DNA of 64,000 nt from Halalkalibaculum roseum (GTDB lineage: Bacteria; Bacteroidota; Rhodothermia; Balneolales; Balneolaceae): NCBI RefSeq assembly GCF_011059145.1, contig NZ_JAALLT010000002.1, positions 1 through 64,000 on the forward strand, given 5' to 3'. The notes below the pieces were generated by a model. That model saw only the letters and a program-made list of their open reading frames with translations. It had not been told where the DNA came from and ran no database searches. A program made the translations under genes and the position numbers. Shown in pieces: positions 53,116 through 62,473 of this stretch. Within the stretch, counting starts at the first letter, position 1; each line of letters opens with the position of its first letter.

Positions 53116-54783
53116 TTACTGGCTTATTCTTTGGGCCTCTTGCAGTGCCCGCTCAACATTTACGACGCCACCGCTTACTGAGAGGGTCCCGAAAGGTACC
53201 ATGGACTCATCAGGACTCTGCTGATTAGGCAGTACTACCTGTTGATCGGTATACTTCACGGCGCTTTGTAAAATCACATCTTTCACTTGCCGGGCACTGA
53301 GGTTGGGGTAATAGGCCATAATCAGGGCAGCCACACCGGCAACCACCGGGGAGGCCATGCTGGTTCCATCCTGAAATTCATAGGAATCATCCGGCATGGT
53401 AGAATAGATGTCAACACCCGGGGCAAAAATATCAACGGATTCATCGCCGTAATTGCTGAAACTTGCTACAAAATCTTCGTTCGGTTTCCATGAACTGGCC
53501 CCGACACTGATCCACAGCTCGGAAGCACCTTCATCCGAAAAGCCGTCTCCATATTTATCAGTCGGGAAACTCGGTTTAGTGTCGGTATCAGCTCCATCAT
53601 TACCGGCACCGTGGACCAACAACACCCCGTTTTCTTCAGCGTATTTTACCGCAGCATCTACGGTTTCTTTATACGGGGAATATCCCTTTCCAAAACTCAT
53701 ATTAATAACATGGGCCCCGTTATCCACAGCATAGCGAATGGCATTGGCAACATCTTTGTCTCGCTCATCACCATTGGGTACGGCGCGTATGCCCATAATT
53801 TTGGTGTTGTTGGAGACCCCGTTTATTCCGATGTCATTATTTCTGACTGCTGCGATAATGCCTGCTACATGCGTTCCGTGAGTTGGATCAGGACCTGCTA
53901 CATCATTGTTGCCATAGAATCGTTCGGATGTATCCTCATAGTTATCACCAACAATCTGTCTTGTATGGAAATCCGGATTGTAACCGTATTTGGCAAACTC
54001 ATAGACTTGCTTTTTTTGCTCGGCAATGAGTGTAGAGTCGATGTCATTTTCCATCACATACAGCATGACATTCTGTGCAAACTGTTGCTGCTGGTTTTGG
54101 GGCTGCAATTCCTGTAGATCCTCATAGGTATAGGTACTGTCACTGTAATAGTCACTTAAAATTTGCTTAGCCTGGGCCATACTTTCTTCCAGCGATCGAA
54201 TATTTTCATACTGGGTGACTTGTTCCATTACCCGGTCTTCATAATCCGAATGGATTTCCCTGAAGTAGGCATATTCTTCCCGTTCTTTTTGGCTTAATTG
54301 CGTGGTATCAATATCAGCATATTTCGGTTCTAGTTTCCGGTAGATACGTGTCAGCTCAAAAGTGTCATGATCGACATTCTCTCCATCCGGTCCGCCTATA
54401 AAATTCCAGCCGTGGATATCATCGATATAACCGTTCTGATCATCATCAAGGCCATTACCGGCAATTTCATCTTCATTTATCCACATATTGTCTATGAGGT
54501 CCTCATGATCGGCATCAATCCCACCGTCGATCACTGCCACGATTATCTCTTTTTCACTTGATCGATTTTGCAGGATGGTTTCATAAGCGAGCCGGCTGCT
54601 GATTCCCCTGAACTGTGTTTGCTCTTCATCAAGGTGATGCCAGTCTTTGGGCGGTTCCAGCAGTGTAGAAAAATCTACCTCTTTAGGCTGCGGCTTCTGT
54701 TCGGTTGGCATTGCCTGTTCGGTAGTGGAACAGCCGTAAATTGTAACGGCAAGAATGAGTGATAATAATATTCGCTTGATCAT
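53116..54783 (-). CDS. S8 family serine peptidase (subtilisin-like) lipoprotein
   Basis: A 555-residue exported protease. A lipobox (IYGC, Cys18) predicts a lipid anchor. The catalytic triad is visible: Asp86 in AVIDGGIDADHED, His near 302 in HGTHVAGIIA and Ser near 471 in GTSMASPVVAG. A long insert between Asp and His (about 130-280), rich in Gln, Glu and Tyr, is unlike secreted subtilisins but seen in Bacteroidota cell-surface members. The neighbouring upstream gene is a secreted protein of unknown function (42-bp gap), probably in the same operon. Confidence 0.9.
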   Translation of the reverse strand: MIKRILLSLILAVTIYGCSTTEQAMPTEQKPQPKEVDFSTLLEPPKDWHHLDEEQTQFRGISSRLAYETILQNRSSEKEIIVAVIDGGIDADHEDLIDNMWINEDEIAGNGLDDDQNGYIDDIHGWNFIGGPDGENVDHDTFELTRIYRKLEPKYADIDTTQLSQKEREEYAYFREIHSDYEDRVMEQVTQYENIRSLEESMAQAKQILSDYYSDSTYTYEDLQELQPQNQQQQFAQNVMLYVMENDIDSTLIAEQKKQVYEFAKYGYNPDFHTRQIVGDNYEDTSERFYGNNDVAGPDPTHGTHVAGIIAAVRNNDIGINGVSNNTKIMGIRAVPNGDERDKDVANAIRYAVDNGAHVINMSFGKGYSPYKETVDAAVKYAEENGVLLVHGAGNDGADTDTKPSFPTDKYGDGFSDEGASELWISVGASSWKPNEDFVASFSNYGDESVDIFAPGVDIYSTMPDDSYEFQDGTSMASPVVAGVAALIMAYYPNLSARQVKDVILQSAVKYTDQQVVLPNQQSPDESMVPFGTLSVSGGVVNVERALQEAQRISQ

Positions 54784-54825
54784 AAGTTAAAACTCAGGGT
54801 TTCAGAGTAAGGGTGTAGGAATGTC

Positions 54826-55650
54826 TTATTGAATATTCTCAATAGCTTCAATGAACCGATCTGTAGCATTTTGATAGGCTGTGGTCACTGCTTCCGTTGC
54901 GGTTGAATCGAGCCACGAACCGGCGTCACTTTCATAGAAGGAGGTATATTCTCTTAAGGCCTCACTATCCAAATCAAAATACATAATCAGGTATTGCTGC
55001 TTCAGGTCATCCTGAATTTGATTTTCTATCTCCATGCGATAATTGCTTACAATACCATCTATCTGTGAATCGCTGAAGGTGCGCTGGTCACTGAGAATAC
55101 TGAAAGCAGATACAATAGAACGGAATAAAATAGTTTGGGACTGAATGGCATTGTCAACCGTAGAGGTGGAATTCATGAGGGATAGGATGACCTCTTCCCG
55201 TTCTTCAGATGGCGGTTCCTGTTCCAACTCATACATTCGCACCACCCTTCGACGTGCTCCCTGCAGAGTATTGGTAGCCTCTTCAGCCTCATGCACTTTT
55301 TGAGTGGAGGGACGACTCAGCCATTGTTGGAACTCATCGGAATACGGATTTTGGTAACGCTCCTCAAACACCTTTTTCACATCATACATAAGTGAATCGA
55401 TTACGAAGCCTTCCGCAAAAAGCGCTATCATTTTTTCGTTTTTTTCAGCCGGTAATCCTAAGGGATTTTGAGCAAACTGCATTTCAATATCCTTAGGAGC
55501 ACGTTGTAGCCTGCTTTCAAATGGGATCTTCTTTAGAAGTGTATCCAGTAGCGCTGAATTTGCTGTATCCGTTGATGACTGGGCGCTGGATAAAAAGGGG
55601 ATCAAAAATAATAGGCATACTGAAAGAACAGTGCGATGAGGCAGCTTCAT
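54826..55650 (-). CDS. Secreted helical protein of unknown function (DUF2059-like)
   Basis: A 274-residue exported protein with a signal peptide ending FLSSAQ. The mature part is helical and seems to hold two related halves, each with a pattern like [YF]xxxYS/TxxE[FL]xx[WY]L/Y...S (for example PYSDEFQQWLSRPSTQKV and LREYTSFYESDAGSWLDS). This recalls DUF2059 proteins, but the assignment is tentative. It lies directly upstream of the subtilase and is probably cotranscribed. Confidence 0.6.
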   Translation of the reverse strand: MKLPHRTVLSVCLLFLIPFLSSAQSSTDTANSALLDTLLKKIPFESRLQRAPKDIEMQFAQNPLGLPAEKNEKMIALFAEGFVIDSLMYDVKKVFEERYQNPYSDEFQQWLSRPSTQKVHEAEEATNTLQGARRRVVRMYELEQEPPSEEREEVILSLMNSTSTVDNAIQSQTILFRSIVSAFSILSDQRTFSDSQIDGIVSNYRMEIENQIQDDLKQQYLIMYFDLDSEALREYTSFYESDAGSWLDSTATEAVTTAYQNATDRFIEAIENIQ

Positions 55651-55869
55651 TTAATTCGTTATTTGGTTATGTGTATCTCTCTATTATGGCACAAAATCTA
55701 ACCATTATCTACAAACACAAAAAATTAACATTGATTAAAGTAACGCGATTAATGAGTGAATCATTTTACTATCATAGAAATAAAGTACTATTAGGTCAGG
55801 TATATTGTATTGATTTAAGCTAATCCTGCAGGCTTCTGAACTTGTAGGTTTGACGAGAAACCGTTATTG

Positions 55870-56685
55870 CTAGTTTTTCTGATCTATACCGGTCATGGGT
55901 ACAAAACGTACCGGTAATTTACGTTCTGTTTCGATCTTCCCGTCTTCTGTTTTGCGAACTCTCAGCAGTCTCTGGGTAAGTCCTGAGTCACCAACAGGGA
56001 GCACCATGACTCCGCCCGGTTTAAGCTGTTCAATCAGCGGTTCGGGAATATCATCTGCCGCTGCTGTCAGAATAATGGCATCAAAGGGAGCATGCTCGGG
56101 CCATCCTTTGTAACCGTCTCCAATTTTAGTTTCAATGGTATGATATCCGAGGGACTCAAAGCGTTCTCTTGCCTGCTTGCCGAGTTCTTCTACGATTTCT
56201 ATAGTAAATACATAGGGAGTTAGTTCCGAAAGTATGGCTGCCTGGTAACCGCTGCCTGTACCGATTTCAAGCACCTTTTCCCCTTCATCAAGCTCAAGCA
56301 GCTGGGTCATATAGCCCACAATATAGGGCTGGGAAATGGTCTGTTGATATCCAATGGGAAGTGGCCTGTTTTCGTAGGCATTACTCCTTCTGTCTTCAGG
56401 GACAAACAAGTGTCGAGGGACCTGCCTCATGGCTTCAAGAGTGGCTTTATCGGTTACTCCTCGCCCTTTTATGGCTCTTTTTACCATTTGGTAACGTTCT
56501 TCACGCCGCTCGGAAAATCGTGGTTTTTCCCATTCTATGGTATCTTGCATTGCAGCAGTCACCTTGTTATTCAGTTTATATCGTTTTGCTGCTTCTATAG
56601 GTCGAAAGTTGGGAATAGCACTTAGAAAAACAGCAAGTACTGCGGAAACGATAGTAATTATACCGGTATAAATATTCATAGCCAT
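55870..56685 (-). CDS. pcm: Protein-L-isoaspartate O-methyltransferase
   Basis: A repair enzyme that methylates isoaspartyl residues in damaged proteins. The core has RHLFVPEDRRSNAYENRPLPIGYQQTISQPYIVGYM, VLEIGTGSGYQAAILSEL and YDAIILTAAADDIPEPLIEQLKPGG-like segments, all typical of Pcm. A hydrophobic N-terminal segment (about 3-25) adds a membrane or export signal, seen in some Gram-negative members. The length of 271 is longer than the usual 210 because of this extension. A shorter start cannot be excluded. Confidence 0.9.
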   Translation of the reverse strand: MAMNIYTGIITIVSAVLAVFLSAIPNFRPIEAAKRYKLNNKVTAAMQDTIEWEKPRFSERREERYQMVKRAIKGRGVTDKATLEAMRQVPRHLFVPEDRRSNAYENRPLPIGYQQTISQPYIVGYMTQLLELDEGEKVLEIGTGSGYQAAILSELTPYVFTIEIVEELGKQARERFESLGYHTIETKIGDGYKGWPEHAPFDAIILTAAADDIPEPLIEQLKPGGVMVLPVGDSGLTQRLLRVRKTEDGKIETERKLPVRFVPMTGIDQKN

Positions 56686-56811
56686 TAGCCGATTTATCTT
56701 GTACTCATAAAAACAAAGTGGTGGATCTATTAGTTCAACGTTTCATTGGTTTGCTTGCCTTTTCGATGCGCAAGAAGTAACATAAAACAGTTTCAAGAAA
56801 TAGGCTTTTTT

Positions 56812-58479
56812 ATGGATTATAATGAACTTCAGCAGAAAATTGATCACGCCCGTAGTTTAAGTCACGATTCTCTACCCGAGCTACCCTATGTTGATTTCAG
56901 GGAGCTGTTGGAAAAGAGAATGACGGAGTCTGAATCGTACCTGGTATATATCGATGAGAATGACAACCGCAGAGAATTTACCTACAGGCAATTTTGTGAC
57001 AAAGTGTATGGTGTTGCCAGGCATCTTCAAAAACACGGTCTGAGACGGGGCGACCGGGTAGCTACGATTTCCCATAATCACTGGCAAACGGTTGTACAAT
57101 ATTTTGCATCCTGGCTATTGGGGCTGGTGGTTGTTCCGGTTAATCTGGGGGAGGATGACGAAAGAATTGCCTACATCCTGGAAAATGCCAAGGTGGAACT
57201 GGCGTTTATACGAAAGGAATACCGCGGGCGTATCAGCAATATATTCCGGGATAACGATGCGCTGAAGAATGTCGAGACCATTTTGTGCGAAGAGACTGTG
57301 TACAATTATTGGGATAAAGAGGGTGAGCTTAAACTGGAAGACGGCAGCCTTGCCGAATCTGAAGCGCTCATCGTATATACTTCCGGAACTACCGGTCCGC
57401 CGAAAGGAGTGGTGCTGAGTCAACGCAATCTCCTGGAAGATGCTCGTTCTATTGCCGAATGGCATGATATTGATGCTGATACAAGAATGATGTGCGTGCT
57501 GCCAATTCACCATGTGAACGGGACGGTGGTAACCTTGCTGACTCCTTTTCTGGCCGGTGGATCTGCGGTTCTCAACCAGCGATTTCGGGTAAAAGCTTTT
57601 TTCCCAACCATCAGGCAAGAGGAGGTGCATATTGTAAGTATGGTACCAACTCTGCTGCAATATTTAAACAGCCACTATGCTGAGCAAGACTATAAAACAT
57701 GCGCTAGTCTGCGACACGTAATCTGCGGTGCCGGTCCGTTAACGGTTAAGGTAGCAGAGACCTTTGAAGAACGCTTTGGTATTCGAATTATTCACGGGTA
57801 TGGTCTCTCGGAAACTACCTGCTACTCCTGTTTTTTGCCGTTGGATATTCAGGATAGAGAACATAAGAAGTGGCGCAGTGACTTTGGTTATCCGAGTATA
57901 GGAGTGCCCATCCCGGCAAATGAGATGGAGATTCATGATACCGAAGGGAATCCGGTGGGGGAAAACGAGCGGGGCGAGATCGTCATTCGGGGTGTGAATG
58001 TGATGCTTGGCTATTACAACAACAAGGAAGCTAATGAAAAGGCCTTTAAGTACGGATGGTTCAGAAGCGGGGATGAGGGGTTCTACGTTAAGGACGATGA
58101 AGATCGCCCCTACTTCTTTATTACCGGACGCATCAAGGAACTGATCATACGCGGAGGGGTTAACCTGGCCCCTCTGGAAATTGATGAAGTAATCAATAAG
58201 GCTCCCGGAGTTAAGGCTGGCATCGCTGTGGGTTTTGAAAACGATTGGTATGGGGAGGAGGTAGGAGCCTATGTACAGCTAAAGGAAGGCGCTAAAAAAG
58301 ATGAAGAAGCCATCCTGGAATTCTGCAGGGACCATTTGCCCTTTTCCAAGGCCCCGAAAGTAGTAGTCTTCGGAGATGAAATACCGGTGACATCCACAGG
58401 AAAGTACCAGAGAAGGAATGTTGCCCATCATTTTGAGGAATGGAAGGAGACGCAGTTTCGGAAGGAGGGGAGTGAGTAG
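56812..58479 (+). CDS. AMP-dependent acyl-CoA synthetase/ligase
   Basis: An adenylate-forming ligase of 555 residues that activates a carboxylic acid as a CoA thioester. The P-loop is VYTSGTTGPPKGVVLS, the A5 motif HGYGLSETTCYS, and YGWFRSGDEGFYV with GRIKELIIRGGVNLAPLEIDEV gives A7-A8. The catalytic lysine lies in TSTGKYQRRN. Resemblance is to medium-chain or crotonobetaine-type ligases; the substrate is not certain. The start at 56812 (MDYNELQQ) is preferred to 56746. A phenylacetate ligase role is unlikely, since PaaK belongs to a different subfamily. Confidence 0.86.
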   Translation: MDYNELQQKIDHARSLSHDSLPELPYVDFRELLEKRMTESESYLVYIDENDNRREFTYRQFCDKVYGVARHLQKHGLRRGDRVATISHNHWQTVVQYFASWLLGLVVVPVNLGEDDERIAYILENAKVELAFIRKEYRGRISNIFRDNDALKNVETILCEETVYNYWDKEGELKLEDGSLAESEALIVYTSGTTGPPKGVVLSQRNLLEDARSIAEWHDIDADTRMMCVLPIHHVNGTVVTLLTPFLAGGSAVLNQRFRVKAFFPTIRQEEVHIVSMVPTLLQYLNSHYAEQDYKTCASLRHVICGAGPLTVKVAETFEERFGIRIIHGYGLSETTCYSCFLPLDIQDREHKKWRSDFGYPSIGVPIPANEMEIHDTEGNPVGENERGEIVIRGVNVMLGYYNNKEANEKAFKYGWFRSGDEGFYVKDDEDRPYFFITGRIKELIIRGGVNLAPLEIDEVINKAPGVKAGIAVGFENDWYGEEVGAYVQLKEGAKKDEEAILEFCRDHLPFSKAPKVVVFGDEIPVTSTGKYQRRNVAHHFEEWKETQFRKEGSE

Positions 58480-58658
58480 TGAAAAGTGAAAAGTGAGAAG
58501 GCAGAAGGCAGGGGTGGAATCCAGAATTCAGAATTCAAAAATCAGAATTTTTTTGACATGAGAGGGGAGATTCCTCAAAAATCAACCAAAACAACCTTGG
58601 AAGGGGTAAGATAAAAGATCAGCTTGTTCCAGCATCCAGCATCCAGCATCCAGCATCC
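58478..58658. repeat. Three adjacent heptad-word arrays without inverted partners
   Basis: Array 1 (58478-58512) has five 7-bp words beginning with AGTGAAA and changing to AGGCAGA. Array 2 (58523-58550) has four words of the AGAATTC type. Array 3 (58631-58658) has four exact copies of AGCATCC. All keep a strict 7-bp step. Array 1 starts at the ligase stop codon. Confidence 0.82.
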
Positions 58659-58766
58659 GGTTTTCACAATAAAACTTGCACCATTCTTCGTTATTCTATA
58701 AAGTTATAAAAACATTTACAGCAAAAAGGTCTCAGAACGGCATCCAAATCATCTAAGGTGGTTCTT

Positions 58767-59486
58767 ATGAACAGTCCTCTACTTACACTTGATCTTTTCA
58801 CCCAGGTACAATCAGACTACGAAAAACGGCAGTATAAGGTGCTATCCGCTCTCAAACGCATTTCTGAAGACTTCCAGCATAATAAAATTTACCCGCACCT
58901 AAGCAACCTGGCAGAGCTCTATCATACGCTTGAAGATATCCGAAAGCGACTCAACGACCTTCGCAGTGAATTCCCAAAACGCATCAAAAAAGTCGATTTT
59001 GTCAACCAGGAGATCGAACATGAGATTGTTTTTGTGGACGGATCCGACCTTCAAAAGGTGGAGGAACTGATAGAATGGGCACTGCCACATATCAAAGCCA
59101 AAATCGAGGAAGGTAAAACAATTTACGAATTTGTGAATGAAAAGATTTTCCTTGAGGAGGTTGGCATCATTCCCAATTATATTGATGAGGGTTACTTTTT
59201 TGTGCCGGATAATGAAGAGGCAAAGCTGCTCCTTTTTGAATATGAGGTCTCCATCTTCCAGAGTGCCAAGGATCAGTATCGTTCACTTAAAACGCAATTT
59301 TTAAAAGCCCTGGGACAGGGACGGGCCATGAGATCCCCGAATTCCATCAAACTCGATCTGATCAACGAATTCAAAAAACTCCCGAACCCGGCGACCTACG
59401 CCTTCCAAACCGACCTGGATTTCCCATTCAACGAAACGGTACTGCCTGTCGTAAAGCGTAAGCTCATTAAGCAGTTGTATGAATAG
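58767..59486 (+). CDS. Helical protein of unknown function
   Basis: A 239-residue protein I do not recognise, mostly helical by composition, without signal peptide or membrane segment. It has conserved-looking phrases such as VDFVNQEIEHEIVFVDGSDLQKVEE, EVGIIPNYIDEGYFFVPDN and NPATYAFQTDLDFPFNETVLPVVKRKL. The start is taken as ATG 58767, not GTG 58758. The leader before it resembles the leader of the acyl-CoA dehydrogenase at the window start. The stop codon adjoins a repeat arm. Confidence 0.68.
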   Translation: MNSPLLTLDLFTQVQSDYEKRQYKVLSALKRISEDFQHNKIYPHLSNLAELYHTLEDIRKRLNDLRSEFPKRIKKVDFVNQEIEHEIVFVDGSDLQKVEELIEWALPHIKAKIEEGKTIYEFVNEKIFLEEVGIIPNYIDEGYFFVPDNEEAKLLLFEYEVSIFQSAKDQYRSLKTQFLKALGQGRAMRSPNSIKLDLINEFKKLPNPATYAFQTDLDFPFNETVLPVVKRKLIKQLYE

Positions 59487-59996
59487 TCTTGAGTCGTGAG
59501 TCTTGAGTTGTAGGTAAAACTCTTAGTGTAAAGTCTTTGAAAACGAGTACACCATTTTTTGAAGTTCGGTTATTTCGTCGCTAAGAATTTCTTTCTCAGA
59601 ATTATTCAAGTAATCTAAATTAGCAGCAATAGTCAGCTGTGTTTCGAGCTCATATAACGATCCGTAAGCAATGCTAAGGAATCGATTGAAGTCTTTCTTG
59701 GTATTTCTACCTGCACCTTCTGCAATATTTGAGCTAATTGATACAACACATCTTCTTATTTGGGCACACAACCCAAATTTCTCATCGGGTGGAAACTTAG
59801 ATGTTATCCCATAAATTTCAGTCGCCAAAGCAATAGAACGTTTCCAAATATGTAAGTTTTTGAATCTATTCATTTTTCGATTATCAATGCCTAATTGTAA
59901 GACCGTCCAGAAAGCAAATCCTTACAATCAGGTGATAAATACATTCTTAAGACTCAAGTCTCAAGACTCAAGACTCAAGACTCATGACTCACGACT
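59485..59996. repeat. Heptad-word inverted-repeat element enclosing a second four-helix-bundle gene
   Basis: The left arm 59485-59512 has four AG-initial 7-bp words (AGTCTTG, AGTCGTG). The right arm 59946-59996 has about seven inverted words of the same type. Between them lie the four-helix-bundle gene and, upstream of its start, a further hairpin (59890-59901 with 59921-59932, one mismatch). The right arm encodes the last residues of the thioesterase at 59982. Confidence 0.82.
59523..59873 (-). CDS. Four-helix bundle protein (23S rRNA intervening-sequence protein family)
   Basis: A 116-residue relative of the protein at 14608-14973. Shared features are LHIWKRSIALATEIYG, FPPDEKFGLCAQIRRCVVSISSNIAEG and GSLYELETQL. 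The two proteins are clearly homologous but diverged, so they are not a recent duplicate. As with the first copy, the gene lies between inverted arms of heptad words and is oriented the same way relative to the longer transcript on the minus strand. Stand-alone function is unknown; nucleic-acid binding is inferred from the family. Confidence 0.87.
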   Translation of the reverse strand: MNRFKNLHIWKRSIALATEIYGITSKFPPDEKFGLCAQIRRCVVSISSNIAEGAGRNTKKDFNRFLSIAYGSLYELETQLTIAANLDYLNNSEKEILSDEITELQKMVYSFSKTLH

Positions 59997-60413
59997 AATA
60001 ATCATCAACGTACACCGCGAGACGCAGACCAGTTTGCCCTCTTCGGTGTGTATCTTGACCTCCCAGACATGGACTTTTCTGCCGGTTTTAACAGGCACCG
60101 CGGTACCGATCACCTTTTCTCCTTTTTTTATAGCCCGTATATGATTTGCATTGATTTCAACACCTACTGCCGTCTCAGATTCCCCGGCATGAAGCCATGC
60201 ACCGATAGAAGCCAGGGTCTCGGCAAGAGCCACTGAAGCCCCGCCATGCAGGATTCCGAAAGGCTGAACGGTATTTTCATTGACGGGCATGGATCCCTTG
60301 ACCTCATCTTCTTTAAATGATAGAAACTTTATACCAAGAGCATCGCCCATGTTCTTTTGGGAGACATCCATGAAGCGATCCACTTTATCCCTGATTTTTT
60401 CTTGTACGTACAT
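59982..60413 (-). CDS. Hotdog-fold thioesterase (PaaI/YdiI-like)
   Basis: A 143-residue acyl-CoA thioesterase. The catalytic segment is NTVQPFGILHGGASVALAETLASIGAW, with the general-base Glu in the ALAET helix. It resembles YdiI/MenI-type enzymes (1,4-dihydroxy-2-naphthoyl-CoA or general acyl-CoA hydrolases). Its last four residues (SRES) and stop are encoded by the repeat arm at 59946-59996. Position next to acyl-CoA ligases suggests control of the CoA pool. Confidence 0.87.
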   Translation of the reverse strand: MYVQEKIRDKVDRFMDVSQKNMGDALGIKFLSFKEDEVKGSMPVNENTVQPFGILHGGASVALAETLASIGAWLHAGESETAVGVEINANHIRAIKKGEKVIGTAVPVKTGRKVHVWEVKIHTEEGKLVCVSRCTLMIISRES

Positions 60414-60540
60414 AGTGGTCTATTTGGCTATTTATGGCTAAATGAATGGCAGAAAGTAATTAATATTTTGAATAGACTTTTAAAAGTTTAACATTCCTTT
60501 AACTTACCTGTATCAATTATCAACATAACTTAAGTGAGCT

Positions 60541-62325
60541 ATGGTTTACGATCCAACAACGATAATTGCTGAGATTGACAAAGGTCTTGAGCGCTATGAG
60601 GGAGATAATTTTATTTTTACCAAACGGAATGGGGAGTGGTATAAGACAGGAATAGATGAGTTCAAGGAAAAGGTTAGGAATTTTGCGCTGGGTTTGTACG
60701 AACTGGGAGTTCGCAGGGGTGACAGGGTAAGTATTCATTCAGAGAACTCAGCAGAATGGGTAATCTGCGATCAGGCAATTTTATCACTGGGTGCGGCTAA
60801 TGTCCCCATTTATACCACGCAACCCGGTGAACAGATCAAATATATACTTGAAAATTCAGGTTCTAAGGTTCATATAGTATCCAATGATGAACTGTTTGCG
60901 GATTCCAAGCCACTGATGAAAAGCATTGAGAATGTTGAGGCTGTCATCACCCTATTCGGTTCCAAGCACAAAAAGCTGAAGACTTTTGAATCGATCCTTG
61001 AAATGGGTCGAAAGAAGCATGAGGAATCGCCAAATCTTTTTGAAGAACTTAAAAGTGAGATAAGTCCTGATGATCTCGCTACCCTGATTTACACATCCGG
61101 CACCACCGGAGATCCAAAAGGGGTAATGCTAACTCATAACAACATTGGCTCGAATTTGCTGGCATCCTTGGAGAGAGTACCTTTTGATGATGACGTTAAA
61201 GAGGGCGAACAAATGCTCTCTTACCTTCCTTTATCACATGTCTTCGAGAGGCTGATTTCCTATATGTACCTCTCCCTGGGTTACCCGATCTATTATATCG
61301 AGGGTATCGACGAAATCAGGGATGACTTCAGTTATGTGAAGCCCTTTTTTATTGCGACGGTACCGCGACTGCTGGAAAAAATTCATACCGGTATTAAGGT
61401 CAAAGGACAGGAAATGAGCGGCGTCAAGAAGCAGCTCTACTATTGGGCCATTAATCGTGCCCTGGATTATGACCCTGAAAATCCGCCATCGGGTCTTGCT
61501 GCAGTTCCCCACAAAATTGCTGACAAACTGGTCTACTCAAAGATTCGAGAACTATTTGGTGGGAGACTACTTGGTTTTATCAGCGGGGGTGCGGCACTTT
61601 CACCTGAAATTTTCAAATTCTTCAATGCACTGGGACTCTATTGCGGACAAGGATATGGTCTTACCGAAACATCACCGGTTATCTCCGTGACGGATTCTGA
61701 TCACATGAGGATAGGGAGCTCCGGGACACCGTTATCGAATGTGGAAGTCAAGATTGGTGAAGATGGTGAGATCCTTACCAAAGGACCGCACGTTATGCAG
61801 GGCTACTACAATAATGAGGAAAAAACCAAAGAGGTGATGACCGATGACGGCTGGTTTAAAACCGGCGACATCGGCAAACTGGAGGATGGCTATCTCTTCA
61901 TTACCGATCGTAAGAAATCGGTCTTTAAGCTTTCAACGGGTAAGTATGTGGCCCCTCAGGTTATAGAAAATAAGCTGACAAACAGTGGTTACATCGATCA
62001 GGCTATGGTGGTAGGGTACAAACGGAAATTCTGCTCAGCCCTTATCGTACCTGATTTCGGAAATATCGAAAAACGTCTAAAAGATAAAGGCTTTTCTGTA
62101 CCTGATAATATCAATGAGGATGATAAGGTAAGAGTGCGTATACAGAAGGAAGTGGATAAGGTCAACAGGGAGCTCTCACCCTGGGAAACGGTAAAGAAAT
62201 TTGTTCTGCTGGATAAACCATTTTCAATTGATTCAGGGGAGCTGACACCTACCTTGAAAGTCAAGCGTTCGGTCGTAAAAGAACGCTACCAGGAACAGAT
62301 TGATTCTATGTATGAAGAGGAATAG
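60541..62325 (+). CDS. Long-chain fatty-acid-CoA ligase
   Basis: An AMP-forming long-chain acyl-CoA synthetase of 594 residues. The P-loop is LIYTSGTTGDPKGVMLTHNN, followed by YLPLSHVFERL, GYGLTETSPVISV, DGWFKTGDIGKLEDGYLFITDRKK and a C-terminal LTPTLKVKRSVVKERY with the catalytic lysine region. The motifs match FadD15/bacterial long-chain ligases. It precedes a multifunctional beta-oxidation gene, so both probably belong to fatty-acid breakdown. Confidence 0.9.
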   Translation: MVYDPTTIIAEIDKGLERYEGDNFIFTKRNGEWYKTGIDEFKEKVRNFALGLYELGVRRGDRVSIHSENSAEWVICDQAILSLGAANVPIYTTQPGEQIKYILENSGSKVHIVSNDELFADSKPLMKSIENVEAVITLFGSKHKKLKTFESILEMGRKKHEESPNLFEELKSEISPDDLATLIYTSGTTGDPKGVMLTHNNIGSNLLASLERVPFDDDVKEGEQMLSYLPLSHVFERLISYMYLSLGYPIYYIEGIDEIRDDFSYVKPFFIATVPRLLEKIHTGIKVKGQEMSGVKKQLYYWAINRALDYDPENPPSGLAAVPHKIADKLVYSKIRELFGGRLLGFISGGAALSPEIFKFFNALGLYCGQGYGLTETSPVISVTDSDHMRIGSSGTPLSNVEVKIGEDGEILTKGPHVMQGYYNNEEKTKEVMTDDGWFKTGDIGKLEDGYLFITDRKKSVFKLSTGKYVAPQVIENKLTNSGYIDQAMVVGYKRKFCSALIVPDFGNIEKRLKDKGFSVPDNINEDDKVRVRIQKEVDKVNRELSPWETVKKFVLLDKPFSIDSGELTPTLKVKRSVVKERYQEQIDSMYEEE

Positions 62326-62352
62326 TAAAACGCAATAAGCTGAATTTATAAT

Positions 62353-62459
62353 AGCCACTGATTTACACAGATTTTTTATAAGTGGTAAATGCATCATTTG
62401 ATAAATTTTGGTATTTGGTTGACCTAGACAAATAACCAAAGTCTGTGTTATCTGTGGCC
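62353..62459. repeat. Inverted-repeat element between fatty-acid ligase and beta-oxidation gene
   Basis: The left arm 62353-62377 (GCCACTGATTTACACAGATTT-type words of about 10 bp) and right arm 62436-62459 are imperfect inverses. A second inner palindrome, TTTGGTATTTG with CAAATAACCAAA, lies at about 62407-62440. It is the same word class as 21843-21924. Confidence 0.65.
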
Positions 62460-62473
62460 CAAAAAAGAGTTTT

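Noticed and set aside
56812-58479. Acyl-CoA ligase considered as the missing PaaK
   Set aside because: The motif set and length fit FadD/caiC-like ligases; PaaK enzymes are shorter (about 430 residues) and belong to a distinct subfamily.
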